Part shown: in pieces, positions 24,370 to 32,966 of the stretch
How positions within the stretch are numbered: the stretch's first letter is position 1
Layout: every line of letters begins with the position of its first letter
Assembly (NCBI RefSeq): GCF_018998565.1
Contig: NZ_JAHNZO010000002.1
Location: forward strand, 310,001-374,000
Direction: 5' to 3'
From: Paenibacillus oleatilyticus
Lineage (GTDB): Bacteria; Bacillota; Bacilli; Paenibacillales; NBRC-103111
DNA: 64,000 nt
Program-made: the position numbers and the translations under genes
Notes under the pieces: model-generated
The model's database searches: none
What the model was told of the DNA's origin: nothing
Seen by the model: only the letters and a program-made list of their open reading frames with translations

Positions 24370-24409
24370 GTGCGCTATTCGATGATGTCATCGGGTAGCG
24401 CACTTTTTT
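24370..24409 (+). terminator. Terminator of the molybdoenzyme operon
   Basis: GTGCGCTA (24370-24377) pairs with TAGCGCAC (24396-24403), and an inner GATGA/TCATC pair extends the hairpin. Six T bases follow. Confidence 0.88.
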
Positions 24410-24560
24410 ACTTTTGTAAATTCGCAGCATCATATTCCGCTTGGAGACATAACCTTGCAGGAATCGGCCCATAGAGCGCGAATATGAAGAAGCATTGGCC
24501 GGAATGTGCTAAAATATGGTTTATTTCTGAATTTTAGAATAGGGTAGGAGAGAATGGGCA

Positions 24561-25868
24561 ATGAGGTTATTGGCATTATGTCTTTTATTCGCGATACTTG
24601 CCGGTTGCGATCCGTCCGGACAGCAAAGCAGGCTCGATGAGCCTGCGAAAGCTTCCGATGCGAATTCGCCTCCGGCCGGATCGGCGGGGCCTGTTTCTCC
24701 GGCGATCCCGTCGCAAGCCGCTCCTGCAAGCGGCGGCGCATCGGTCGAGGAAATTGCGGACCAATCGTTTCAGGTTGAGCTGGAGTCGTGGGGTAAGGTT
24801 CGTTTTGTGTCCGCGAAACGCACGAATGCAGACGGGCGCAAAGAGCTTGTGCTCAGCTTAAAGGATGCCGAAGATCATACCTTGTATACGTTCCCGCAGC
24901 CGAAGCTCGTCGAGTCCTGGAATTTCGAATCCGTCAAAGCGGTATCCTTTAAAGACGTCGATGGAGACGGCAAGAAGGATGTGATCGTGCTCGCGGATTA
25001 CGTTACCGGAAAAGGCTCGGGCGGCAGCATAGCAATGACCGTTCCGTCCATATTTGTTCAAAAGGACAAAAGCTTTGTATCGGATTATGATACCGATAAA
25101 CGCCTGAATGCCTCCGGAAAAATCACGACAGTGAGCGATGTTGTGGCGTTCTTTAAAGCGAAGGCGAAACCAGAAGGTGCCCAGACTGCACCGGATTCCG
25201 ACAATAACGCCACCTTGGCGAAAGTAAACCGGAACCTGTGCTCAAGGGTGACTGTCTCCAACATATCCGAGGATGAAATCGTTCAAACGTATGAGAACGA
25301 ATATGCCAAGCACGAGCTGGATCGCTCTGAACACGGCCAGGATGAAATGTACCGCTATATCGGCGAGTGCTTTCAACAGGAAACGGACAAATTGCTTGCA
25401 AACGACAGCAAGCTGAAAACTCAGACGGATGCTATTCATCAAACGGTAAATGAAGCGATTTCGGAGCTGTCCGGTATCGATTATATCCGTGACGGCGGCG
25501 GTACCATGTGGATTCATGGTGGCAACAGGACCATTGGAATGTACGGATATCGCCTGAATGTTTATGCCAACATGAAATTAAACCATCCCAAGCCTGCTTC
25601 TAAAAAATATGACGCGCTCGCCGAAAAGCTGGATTCGAACTTGGCTAAGTTAAAGGAGCAAAGGGTTAAAGGGTTAGAGGAACTAACCGATGCTCAAGGG
25701 GTGAAAGAGGCAGAGAAAGACTTCGATACCCGGTTTTCGAAGCTTAGCACTGCCCTGCAAAAGTTTAAAGAGCTAACGTCCGATAAGGACGAGGCGAGCC
25801 TCTATCTCTTGGAGCTTCTGACGAAACGAGTAGGAGCCTCGATTGACGAACCGAAGAGCATGAGATAA
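24561..25868 (+). CDS. Putative lipoprotein with EF-hand-like calcium loop
   Basis: A 435-residue protein with a short signal peptide and lipobox LAGC at residues 13-16, then a proline/serine/alanine-rich linker to about residue 60. The mature part contains DVDGDGKKD near residue 135, a calcium-binding loop of the FG-GAP/dockerin type, and a lysine-rich coiled-coil-prone C-terminus. I do not recognise a named family. It is probably a surface protein that senses or binds something outside the membrane. It is monocistronic, between a terminator and the Rrf2 gene. Confidence 0.7.
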   Translation: MRLLALCLLFAILAGCDPSGQQSRLDEPAKASDANSPPAGSAGPVSPAIPSQAAPASGGASVEEIADQSFQVELESWGKVRFVSAKRTNADGRKELVLSLKDAEDHTLYTFPQPKLVESWNFESVKAVSFKDVDGDGKKDVIVLADYVTGKGSGGSIAMTVPSIFVQKDKSFVSDYDTDKRLNASGKITTVSDVVAFFKAKAKPEGAQTAPDSDNNATLAKVNRNLCSRVTVSNISEDEIVQTYENEYAKHELDRSEHGQDEMYRYIGECFQQETDKLLANDSKLKTQTDAIHQTVNEAISELSGIDYIRDGGGTMWIHGGNRTIGMYGYRLNVYANMKLNHPKPASKKYDALAEKLDSNLAKLKEQRVKGLEELTDAQGVKEAEKDFDTRFSKLSTALQKFKELTSDKDEASLYLLELLTKRVGASIDEPKSMR

Positions 25869-25955
25869 CAGCAGGAGCCAGTCAGAGAGTTGCAGATACA
25901 TACGAAGATGGGGCAAATACTCGGACTAAGCTTCCCTGATTCAACTTCACTTTGT

Positions 25956-25994
25956 GGGGCGGGGGGCGGCGTTCGGAAGTGGATGCCCCGCCCC
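25956..25994 (+). terminator. GC-rich hairpin after the lipoprotein gene
   Basis: GGGGCGGGG (25956-25964) pairs with CCCCGCCCC (25986-25994). There is no clear T run, so it may be a weak terminator or a stable mRNA end. Confidence 0.5.
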
Positions 25995-26065
25995 TTCGTA
26001 ATCGCTATAAATCCCCGTTTGACCACTCTGGTTGTATCAAGAAACTCAAAATGATATGATGCGAC

Positions 26066-26111
26066 TTGACAGGCAAGTGATTCAAGGATATTATAGACAC
26101 AATAAGTCTTT
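26066..26111 (+). promoter_or_regulatory. Promoter and operator of the Rrf2 regulator gene
   Basis: TTGACA (26066-26071), 17 bases, TATTAT (26089-26094). ATAGACACAATAAGTCTTT (26093-26111) overlaps the -10 and start region and contains the inverted halves AGAC and GTCT. A nearly identical box precedes the reductase gene, so it is probably the Rrf2 protein's own operator. Confidence 0.65.
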
Positions 26112-26127
26112 GATTGAGGTGTTGACC

Positions 26128-26526
26128 ATGAGATTTTCCAAAGCGACAAATTATGCTCTGCACACGATGCTCGCGCTGATTGAGGCTTCTCCGGTTAAAC
26201 CGGTAGGCGTGCAGCAGCTGGCGGAGCCCCAAGGCGTTTCACCGACCTATCTTTCCAAAATTTTAACGAGGCTCGTGAAAGCAGGAATGATCGAATCGGT
26301 GTCTGGAGCGAACGGCGGCTACCGACTATCCCGCAAAAAAGACGACATTTCGTTTTTGGATATTATCCATGCCATTGAAGGCAACGCCTCCTTATTCGAA
26401 TGCGATTTTGTCCACGGCGACGAATGTCTGATTCAAGCGGTAATGAAGGAAGCGGAACAGAAGATGGAGTCGCATCTCAAAGAAGCGAAATTGGCGGATC
26501 TGGCCCGAAAGCAAACACAAGATTAA
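26128..26526 (+). CDS. Rrf2-family transcriptional regulator
   Basis: A 132-residue regulator. The winged helix includes MRFSKATNYALHTMLALIEA, GVQQLAEPQGVSPTYLSKILTRLVKAGMI and the wing SGANGGYRLSRK. The C-terminal half has FECDFVHGDECLIQ with two cysteines, which could sense thiol stress; it lacks the three-cysteine cluster of IscR or NsrR, so an Fe-S cofactor is doubtful. The ATG at 26128 follows GAGGTG. It likely controls itself and the thioredoxin-reductase-like gene through matching operators. Confidence 0.85.
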   Translation: MRFSKATNYALHTMLALIEASPVKPVGVQQLAEPQGVSPTYLSKILTRLVKAGMIESVSGANGGYRLSRKKDDISFLDIIHAIEGNASLFECDFVHGDECLIQAVMKEAEQKMESHLKEAKLADLARKQTQD

Positions 26527-26592
26527 GTCGAGCCCTTCCGTTAAAAGGAAATGCACGGTGCAGTGCATGAACAAGTTTTTTTTAAATTAATC

Positions 26593-26611
26593 ATAGACAT
26601 AATGAGTCTTT
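26593..26611 (+). promoter_or_regulatory. Second Rrf2-type operator, before the reductase gene
   Basis: ATAGACATAATGAGTCTTT differs from the box at 26093-26111 at only two positions. It lies about 28 bases before the reductase start codon. No strong -35 was found. Confidence 0.6.
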
Positions 26612-26638
26612 AATATCTAACTTGAGGAGATGAGCATC

Positions 26639-27547
26639 ATGATTTACGATTGCGCGATTATTGGCGGCGGCCCCGCCGGATTGAATGCAGCCCTCGTGCT
26701 CGGCAGGGCAAGACGAAACGTGGCTTTAATCGATAACAACAAGCCGCGAAATGCCGTTACGCATGCGTCTCACGGCTTTATTACGAGAGACGGCGTGACG
26801 CCGGCCGAGTTCCGCCGCATTGCTTATGAGGAGGTTCTGCGTTACCCGTCCGTCGAGCATCTGCAAACCGAAGCTGTCGAGGTTCACAAAATCGAATCCG
26901 GATTTTTCGAGGTGCTGGATGCATCAGGGCGCAGGGTTCAAGCGCGAAAGCTGATTTTGGCGACGGGGGTAAAAGAAATATTTCCCGAAATCGACGGCTT
27001 TTATCCGCTGTACGGGAAAAGCTTGTTTAATTGTCCCTATTGTGACGGCTGGGAGCTGCAGGATCAACCGCTTGTCGTCGTCTCCGAGTCCCCGACTGTT
27101 TATCATACAGCCAAGATTCTCCTCAATTGGAGCAAAGATGTGGTTGTCTGCACGCACGGCAACTCGTCCTTGTCGAACGAGCAGAAGACACATCTTCAAT
27201 CCAAGGGAATCGTGGTGATGGAGCAGCCTGTCACGGCTTTCGTTGGCCGCAACGGGCGGCTTGAGCATGTTCGTTTCGCGGATGGAACTGAGCTGCCGAG
27301 AGCCGGCGGCTTCGTAACGCCCAGATTTGTGCCGGCCGTATCGTTTGGAGAACGTCTGGGCTGCGAAAGGACGGAGAATGGCGGGCTTAAGACGGACGAA
27401 TGGGGAAGAACCTCGATACCCGGTTTATATGCCGCGGGAGACGCTTCGTACTTCATGCCTTCCCAAGTGGTTTATGCCGCAGCCGACGGCAGCCGAACGG
27501 CGATGGGCGTTAATTTGGACTTGACGGAGGAAGATTTCGGGGAATAA
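26639..27547 (+). CDS. Thioredoxin-reductase-like FAD/NAD(P) oxidoreductase
   Basis: A 302-residue protein with the FAD-binding GGGPAGLNAALVLGRARR at the N-terminus, the redox pair in FNCPYCDGWE near residue 130, and the C-terminal FAD motif GLYAAGDAS. The NADPH-binding GxGxxA region expected after the CxxC is degenerate (VVVSESPTVYHTAK), so it may use another reductant than classical TrxB. The ATG at 26639 is chosen because GAGGAG is nine bases upstream; an ATG at 26630 would touch the site. A thioredoxin gene follows. Confidence 0.85.
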   Translation: MIYDCAIIGGGPAGLNAALVLGRARRNVALIDNNKPRNAVTHASHGFITRDGVTPAEFRRIAYEEVLRYPSVEHLQTEAVEVHKIESGFFEVLDASGRRVQARKLILATGVKEIFPEIDGFYPLYGKSLFNCPYCDGWELQDQPLVVVSESPTVYHTAKILLNWSKDVVVCTHGNSSLSNEQKTHLQSKGIVVMEQPVTAFVGRNGRLEHVRFADGTELPRAGGFVTPRFVPAVSFGERLGCERTENGGLKTDEWGRTSIPGLYAAGDASYFMPSQVVYAAADGSRTAMGVNLDLTEEDFGE

Positions 27548-27660
27548 ACGCCTAGTTAGCTACCGGAACCGCGGAGCAGGGTAGAGGAGGTGATGGAGTC
27601 TCCGTCGGTTCGATTCAACTGAATTCAATTTAGGATTGGAATAAAGGGAGGAAGAACAAA

Positions 27661-27981
27661 ATGACTATTTGCCATACTACGGACACGACCTTTACCAACG
27701 ATTTAAAGAGCGAAGGCTTGACATTAGTCAATTTTTGGGCGACTTGGTGCGCGCCTTGCCGCTTTTTCGGTACCGTGCTTGAAGCGTTTGATCGGGAACA
27801 AAACAACGAAGTGAGAATCCTTAAGGTTAATGTAGATGAAGAAGCCAATACGGCCGCTCAGTTTGGAGTCATGAGCATTCCAACGACAATCCTGTTTAAA
27901 AACGGTGAACCGGTCGACAAAATCGTTGGCGCCATTCCTCTGGAGCAACTTAAAAAGTTTATAGACGGTCATAAAAATTAG
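27661..27981 (+). CDS. trxA: Thioredoxin
   Basis: A 106-residue thioredoxin with the active site WATWCAPCRFFG and cis-proline MSIPTT. The dipeptide between the cysteines is Ala-Pro instead of the usual Gly-Pro, which changes redox potential in related oxidoreductases. It lies 113 bases after the reductase gene and is convergent with, and overlaps by four bases, the MerR-methyltransferase gene. AAAGGGAGG precedes the ATG. It is probably the partner of the upstream reductase. Confidence 0.92.
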   Translation: MTICHTTDTTFTNDLKSEGLTLVNFWATWCAPCRFFGTVLEAFDREQNNEVRILKVNVDEEANTAAQFGVMSIPTTILFKNGEPVDKIVGAIPLEQLKKFIDGHKN

Positions 27982-29233
27982 TCGGAAGTCCCGGCATCAC
28001 GATGTTTTGCCAGATAGGCTAACAGATGAAGCTTTTCATCCGGAACGTGATAGCGCAAATAGCTGCCAGGATCACTCGTGTAACCAAGCAGCTCGCGCTC
28101 GGATAGCTCCATGCCGATACGGGAGAAGTTCTCGTCCAAATAATCCGGATAATAAGTTCGCTCATGTGCTTGCGGAAACAGATGGCGAATCCGAGAAAGC
28201 GAAGCTGCGGGCGGCTGGTAAAACAAATAGTTTCCGATTACACGGGCGTCCGGCTTGAGATAAGGCAGCATCGGGAGAAGCGGGAAGAGCCGGTTGTCCA
28301 ACGAAAAGTCGTTGAACGAAAAACTGTCGACGATCAAGTCGACGGTAGCAGGAGCAAGCGGAAGGCGCCAATCGCCGCTCTCGAGGTACAGCGCCTGCAA
28401 ATCGGCGTGGCTCTGCGTAAGCCGTTCCTTGAGCCTGGAGAGCAGCTCGCGCGATGTACCGCAAAAAACGTACATCGCCTCCGGCGGGAGAGACGAAATA
28501 TATTTCGGCAGCATCGTGTACACGTCAGCGTTGGCTTCCACAATCAGCCGATGCTTTGCAGGAGGCTCGCTCATAAGCCGGTCGGCCATCCACAGGCTCC
28601 CTTTTTCCGTCAGGCGGATAAAAGCAGGGGAGAGCAATTGAAAGCGCTCGTGATCATAGCCATAGGTATAGGCGGAGCGAGCGTTTTCTTTATCGGCGGT
28701 GAGCAGGATGCCGTCTCGGATTTCCGCCCGATAAGAGCAGCGGCAGTACAATTGCCCGATAAGCATATATTTTCCTTGAAGGTGGGCGTTGCGGATTTGC
28801 AGCGGAATCTGGCAGAAAGGGCAGTAGAGCAGGGGCAAAAAGGAGTAAGGCACCCCGGTCTGCGTTCCCGGCCCCGGTTCGTCTTGCAAGGCGAGCAATT
28901 TGTTTTCGATCTGCCGCAGCGCGTTTTCCAGCTGCTCTTTCTCTCTCTTCAGCTGCCGCTTCTTTTCGTTCAACAACCGCAGAAAATGGCAGCGGACGTC
29001 TTCGACGACGGTAAAGTCGGTGATCCGCTTAAACAAAAGCATCTGACGGATCTCCTGGAGTGAAAAATAATACTGCTTCATCTTGTTGATGAGCATCATA
29101 TCGTCAACACACGAAGGAGTAAAGTCATATGGGCGCTTGCTTTTTTATCCGGAAGCAGCAGCCCTAGCTCCATGTAGTAGCGGACCGTATCGACGGACAC
29201 GTCAAACCGTTTGGCGAATGCTCCAATTTTCAT
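27978..29233 (-). pseudogene. MerR-family regulator fused to a zinc-ribbon/methyltransferase-like region, frameshifted
   Basis: From ATG 29233 the minus strand encodes the MerR helix-turn-helix MKIGAFAKRFDVSVDTVRYY, but the frame breaks after LLPDKK. The rest continues in another frame as YDFTPSCVDDMMLINKMKQYYFS, a coiled coil (to about residue 110), CPFCQIPL with later CRC forming a zinc ribbon, and a methyltransferase-like C-terminal domain. The break lies at T6 (29141-29146, A6 in the gene); one extra A restores PDKKSKRPYDF. An intact protein would have about 418 residues. The partner promoter faces the amidase. Confidence 0.7.
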
Positions 29234-29329
29234 GTAAGCAACCCCCAATTTTTTCCTTAATATATGAATATTATAATAAAAATGTGGGGGTACTCCAGAT
29301 TTTTTTGGAAAAAGTGGTTTTTTGCGGGC

Positions 29330-29360
29330 TTGATCTCTAGGACGCTCCACCTCTTATGAT
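29330..29360 (+). promoter_or_regulatory. MerR-type promoter of the amidase gene
   Basis: TTGATC (29330-29335) and TATGAT (29355-29360) are separated by 19 bases, the overlong spacer typical of promoters that MerR proteins untwist. A short GGA-CGC-TCC dyad lies inside. The MerR-like gene is divergent next to it. Confidence 0.55.
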
Positions 29361-29391
29361 AAGTGCATTACCAAGAAAGAGGTGAGTGACG

Positions 29392-30840
29392 ATGAAATTA
29401 TCCGAGTATGCGAGTTATGACGGTCTAGGACTGGCTGAGCTGGTCAAACGCGGCGAGGTTACGCCACGGGAACTGACGGCGTTGGCTTGCGAAGCTATCC
29501 GGCTGGTGAATCCGCAATTGAATGTGATGGCCGTCTCGATGCAGGAGCAAGCGGAAAGGGAGAGCGAGTCCGTGTTACCGGACGGTTCGTTTCCAGGTGT
29601 CCCCTTTTTGATCAAGGATTCGACGCTGCATACCGCCGGAGTGCCTCTCAACAGCGGCAGCCGACTGGGAGAAGGGATGATTTACCCGTACGACTCCGAG
29701 TTGATGAGGCGGTTCCGTCAGGCCGGTCTGGTGACGTTGGGGTCCACCACGGCGCCGGAATTTGGATTCAACGCGACGACGGAAGCGGTCTTGTACGGGC
29801 CGACGAGAAACCCTTGGAATCCGGAGAGGAGTCCCGGCGGTTCAAGCGGCGGCTCGGCCGCAGCCGTAGCGGCAGGCATCGTGCCGTTCGCCCATGCCAA
29901 TGACGGCGGAGGCTCCATCCGCATTCCGGCGTCTTGCAACGGCCTGGTCGGCTTGAAGCCGACACGCGGGCGAACGCCCAACGGACCGGACAGCGGAGAA
30001 GTCTTAAGCGGCCTTGGAATTCAGTTTGCCGTAACCAAAACGGTTCGCGATGCGGCTGCGCTGCTGGATGCGGTAGCGGGTCCCGATCCGGGCGCGTATG
30101 CTTGGGCGGAGAGGCCGGGCCGACCGTTTTCCGTAGAAGCGGCTGCGGCGACGGGGCGGTTGCGCATTGCTTGGACAGCCAAGCCGTTATCGGGCACGCC
30201 CGTTGACAAGGAATGCTTGCGGGTATTGCACGAAACCGTCAGCTTATGCGAGGAGCTGGGGCACGAATTGGTGGAGGCTTCGCCTGAGGTGGATTACGAG
30301 GCGTTGTTCGTGGCGACGATGCACATCTGGGTGGCCAATACTTACCATGGGATCGAGCGGCTTGCGAAAGCCCTGAATCGTACACCGTCGGAACATAACC
30401 TTGAAGCGACGATCCTGAAAGCGTACCGGCACGGCGCATCCTTGTCCGCCCATGATCTGCTGACTGCTGTCGATATCAGCGCGAAAGCTTCCCGATCCGT
30501 CGGACGATTTTTTGAGCAGTACGATGTGCTGCTTTCCCCGACGATCGCATCACCGCCGCTTCCGCTGGGCGTGCTGAATGCCAACGATCCGGAAATCGAT
30601 GTAAGACGCTGGACGGAGCAGGTATTTACCCACGCCCCGTTCACGAGCCTCTTTAATACAACGGGCCAGCCCGCCATTTCGCTGCCGCTCGGTTGGAGCG
30701 CGGACGGCCTGCCGATCGGGATGCAGTTTGCCGGACGATTCGCCGACGAAGCTACGCTGCTGCAGCTTGCCGGACAATTGGAAACCGCCAGGCCATGGAA
30801 CCATAAACGCCCCGGCATTCACGCGGCAAGTGTGCAATAA
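29392..30840 (+). CDS. Amidase-signature-family amidase
   Basis: A 482-residue amidase. The catalytic lysine lies in FLIKDST, the cis-serine and nucleophile serine in SPGGSSGGSAAAVAAG, and GGSIRIPASCNGLVGLKPTRGR is the downstream family block. It hydrolyses an amide or similar bond in the cytoplasm; family members range from GatA to nylon-oligomer and aryl amidases, and no GatB or GatC is nearby. The ATG at 29392 has AGAGGTGA upstream. It is divergent from, and probably controlled by, the MerR fusion. A terminator follows. Confidence 0.88.
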   Translation: MKLSEYASYDGLGLAELVKRGEVTPRELTALACEAIRLVNPQLNVMAVSMQEQAERESESVLPDGSFPGVPFLIKDSTLHTAGVPLNSGSRLGEGMIYPYDSELMRRFRQAGLVTLGSTTAPEFGFNATTEAVLYGPTRNPWNPERSPGGSSGGSAAAVAAGIVPFAHANDGGGSIRIPASCNGLVGLKPTRGRTPNGPDSGEVLSGLGIQFAVTKTVRDAAALLDAVAGPDPGAYAWAERPGRPFSVEAAAATGRLRIAWTAKPLSGTPVDKECLRVLHETVSLCEELGHELVEASPEVDYEALFVATMHIWVANTYHGIERLAKALNRTPSEHNLEATILKAYRHGASLSAHDLLTAVDISAKASRSVGRFFEQYDVLLSPTIASPPLPLGVLNANDPEIDVRRWTEQVFTHAPFTSLFNTTGQPAISLPLGWSADGLPIGMQFAGRFADEATLLQLAGQLETARPWNHKRPGIHAASVQ

Positions 30841-30873
30841 GTGATTCATTTCCAAGTACAGACGGTGAGAGAG

Positions 30874-30914
30874 CCAGGTCAACTTCTGCGAAGAAGAAGA
30901 CCTGGGTTTTTTTT
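30874..30914 (+). terminator. Terminator after the amidase gene
   Basis: CCAGGTC (30874-30880) pairs with GACCTGG (30899-30905), then eight T bases (30907-30914). Confidence 0.85.
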
Positions 30915-31037
30915 CGGCCAAATCGTCTTTACAAAAGCTATAGAAATAACTTGGCACAAAACTATTGAGTGGAAATCTATTATCAACTACAATGAATAAG
31001 GAATAATATTCCAAATATGAAATATGGAGGTAATCGA

Positions 31038-31475
31038 ATGGTCAAGAAGCAGGGTAAGGCGCTATTTTCGATTGTATTCCTCATCTCGGTTTTACTGGCG
31101 AGTTTTTTTCCGGTTGCAGGCTCGAATAACGTTTCCTTTGCGGCATCATCGTACGACTACATTCTCATTTTTCCGAGAGACCGCTACCCTGAAACCGGAG
31201 CGCATATTAAAGACGCCATTGCAGCGGGCCAGTCCGATGTATGTACCATCGAGCGTGACGGTACCCGTGAGCGGCGCGAAGAGTCCTTGAAAGGCTATCC
31301 GCCGAAGAAAGGTTACGATCGGGACGAATGGCCGATGGCGATGTGCTTGGAAGGGGGAAGAGGCGCGGATATTCGATACATTAATCCGTCCGACAACCGG
31401 GGGGCGGGAAGCTGGGTAGGAAATAAGCTTTCCAAATACGCCGACGGAACGAGAGTTAAATTTATCGTGAAATAA
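31038..31475 (+). CDS. nucB: NucA/NucB-type extracellular deoxyribonuclease
   Basis: A 145-residue secreted protein with a signal peptide to about residue 40 and a NucB domain: [39 protein letters not shown] and [12 protein letters not shown]. Homologues are small nucleases secreted during sporulation or competence that degrade DNA and disperse biofilm. The two cysteines may form a disulfide. The ATG at 31038 follows GGAGG by nine bases, so a start at 31017 is unlikely. It stands alone between a terminator and the repeat-bounded unit. Confidence 0.9.
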   Translation: MVKKQGKALFSIVFLISVLLASFFPVAGSNNVSFAASSYDYILIFPRDRYPETGAHIKDAIAAGQSDVCTIERDGTRERREESLKGYPPKKGYDRDEWPMAMCLEGGRGADIRYINPSDNRGAGSWVGNKLSKYADGTRVKFIVK

Positions 31476-31578
31476 GCGGTTCACTACTTCTACGGCTCCA
31501 TTCACGCGATCCCAAAATCCATCATTTCTTCGACTCCTTTTTGGGCAAGATATCCTTGACAAAAAACGGAATTTCAAT

Positions 31579-31630
31579 TAATAGACTGAAAAATTAAGTT
31601 GTAGACTAAGAAAATAAAGTTTTAGACTGA
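31579..31630 (+). repeat. Left-end repeat array
   Basis: Three degenerate 20-21-base repeats, each ending in TAGACTG or TAGACTA after an A/T-rich run. They occupy part of the gene-free stretch 31476-31818, which also holds a nine-codon TTG ORF (31714) with a good ribosome site, possibly a remnant. Confidence 0.6.
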
Positions 31631-31739
31631 CGGTGGCATTAACGGGCAGTTTAACTCAACTATTAGTCTCAATAATGCGTCTTAAATGTTACTTTCTCAT
31701 GGGAGGAGTTGCATTGAAGAGTAATTTTATTAAAAAATT

Positions 31740-31793
31740 TTGACACCGTATTTTAAAAGGTGATATATTGGCGTAATACCCATTAGCATGGGT
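31740..31793 (+). promoter_or_regulatory. Promoter and leader hairpin of the nucleotidyltransferase gene
   Basis: TTGACA (31740-31745), 18 bases, TATATT (31764-31769). The expected leader starts near 31776 with the perfect hairpin ACCCAT-TAGC-ATGGGT (31778-31793), followed by CTATTTT. The hairpin may tune translation or termination. Confidence 0.6.
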
Positions 31794-31818
31794 CTATTTT
31801 CGAGAGGTGATAAGCCAT

Positions 31819-32607
31819 ATGTTACCTATTCACCAGCAATTCATTAATCAAGCTATGGAAAGGATCCGTCAGGATAGTCGCCTCACGGGGCTACTTGTCG
31901 GTGGTTCCGTCATTCGCGGGACCGTGGATGCATACAGCGATCTAGATTTGATCGTTGTATATGATATTGCATTCAAGGAAGAGATAATGGAGCAACGCAT
32001 TCGAATCGCCAATTCGTTTGGCAGCCTGCTTTCGGCCTTCACCGGCGAGCATGTCGGTGAACCTCGGCTGGTAATCTGTCTGTATGGACCTCAGCCGCTC
32101 CATGTCGACTTGAAGTTCATCTCCTCATCGGAGCTGGCAGTACGAGTCGAGAATCCGCTCGTGCTTTGGGATCGCGACAATTCGCTACGTTCAATCATCA
32201 ACGAGACATCACCTTCGTACCCTACTCCTACTCCTCAATGGATGGAGGATCGTTTCTGGGTATGGGTGCATTATGGAGCAACGAAGTTAGGCAGAGGCGA
32301 ATTATTCGAGTTCATTGATTTGCTCTCTTATATACGAAGTGTCGTGCTTGGGCCCCTAATTCTTATGAATATCGGGCATATTCCGTCTGGAGTACGTAGG
32401 CTGGAGCAATATGCCGCTCACGAAATGGAAGAGCTTAAAGAGACGCTTCCGCTTCACAACGCCTCAAGCTGTTACCATGCGCTGAAGGTCTCTATAGAGA
32501 TCTATAGAAGATTGCGTCAAGATACCGAAGGACTGATACGCAAGGAAGAAGCTGAGCAAGCTGCGATAGCATATCTCGATTCGGTATACGATAGCGTGCG
32601 CAAATGA
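31819..32607 (+). CDS. Nucleotidyltransferase-domain protein
   Basis: A 262-residue protein with the polymerase-beta-like motif GGSVIRGTVDAYSDLDLIVV, in which GS and the paired aspartates bind nucleotide and metal; a third acidic residue is in HVDLKF. The remaining helical part resembles aminoglycoside or lincosamide nucleotidyltransferases, but no subfamily signature is clear, so antibiotic resistance is only one possibility. The ATG at 31819 follows GAGAGGTGATAAG. The gene is the sole cargo between the inverted repeat arrays, which suggests recent acquisition. Confidence 0.75.
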   Translation: MLPIHQQFINQAMERIRQDSRLTGLLVGGSVIRGTVDAYSDLDLIVVYDIAFKEEIMEQRIRIANSFGSLLSAFTGEHVGEPRLVICLYGPQPLHVDLKFISSSELAVRVENPLVLWDRDNSLRSIINETSPSYPTPTPQWMEDRFWVWVHYGATKLGRGELFEFIDLLSYIRSVVLGPLILMNIGHIPSGVRRLEQYAAHEMEELKETLPLHNASSCYHALKVSIEIYRRLRQDTEGLIRKEEAEQAAIAYLDSVYDSVRK

Positions 32608-32701
32608 TATCTTGTTGCTAAGACGTATTGGAATGTTTCCTGATCGGTAACAGCCTTAGTCACATACAACATTACTCTAACGGGCACGATAGTTGAATGA
32701 C

Positions 32702-32750
32702 AACAGCGGCGGTCTAAGACTTTATTTTTCAGTCTTGGTCCGCCGCTGTT
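32702..32750. terminator. Long near-perfect hairpin after the nucleotidyltransferase gene
   Basis: Two 20-base arms (32702-32721 and 32731-32750) differ at two positions only and enclose a nine-base loop. The loop region repeats the element's ACTTTATTTTTCAGTC box. It may act as a terminator, a recombination hairpin, or both. Confidence 0.6.
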
Positions 32751-32763
32751 TGATTTCTTGTGT

Positions 32764-32919
32764 CAGTCTAATACTTAATATTTGAAAGCTGACGATTTTT
32801 GACCTCATAAATCCCGTTAAATCAAGCTGCTCAGTCTAATACTTAATATTTGAAAGCTGACGATTTTTGACCTCATAAATCCCGTTAAATCAAGCTGCTC
32901 AGTCTAAAACTTTATTTTC
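32764..32919 (+). repeat. Two 68-base direct repeats plus a partial third
   Basis: A 68-base unit starting CAGTCTAATACTTAATATTT occurs identically at 32764-32831 and 32832-32899. A third copy begins at 32900 and diverges after about 20 bases. Together with the hairpin they fill the gene-free stretch 32608-32966. Exact identity of the two units points to recent duplication. Confidence 0.9.
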
Positions 32920-32966
32920 GCTAAACACGAATGATCATCGGCTTCACCGGCAGCTGCGCGCTCGAA

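Larger units (their letters stand above)
31573..32919. mobile_element. Candidate non-autonomous mobile unit with repeated inverted ends
   Basis: The left end has three copies of TAGACTG/A (31582, 31602, 31623), 20-21 bases apart. The right end has CAGTCTA boxes in the opposite orientation at 32764, 32832 and 32900. The outer box on the right (32899-32919) is a perfect 21-base inverted match of 31610-31630. Multiple end-binding boxes are typical of transposons such as the Tn7 group, but no transposase is present; the nucleotidyltransferase is the only cargo. A nine-base word TAACGGGCA also occurs near both ends (31639, 32678). The boundaries and target duplication are uncertain. Confidence 0.45.

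Noticed and set aside
28164..29063. A 299-codon plus-strand frame
   Set aside because: It is antisense to the MerR-methyltransferase gene and reads as a basic, domain-free sequence.
31714..31743. A nine-codon TTG ORF with good ribosome site
   Set aside because: It is too short to support as a gene; it is mentioned only as a possible remnant within the repeat-bounded unit.
32702..32750. Hairpin as an integron attC site
   Set aside because: The GTTRRRY and RYYYAAC core sites are not present at the arms, and there is no integrase.
32764..32919. Direct repeats as a CRISPR array
   Set aside because: The units are 68 bases, contiguous, with no unique spacers and no cas genes.
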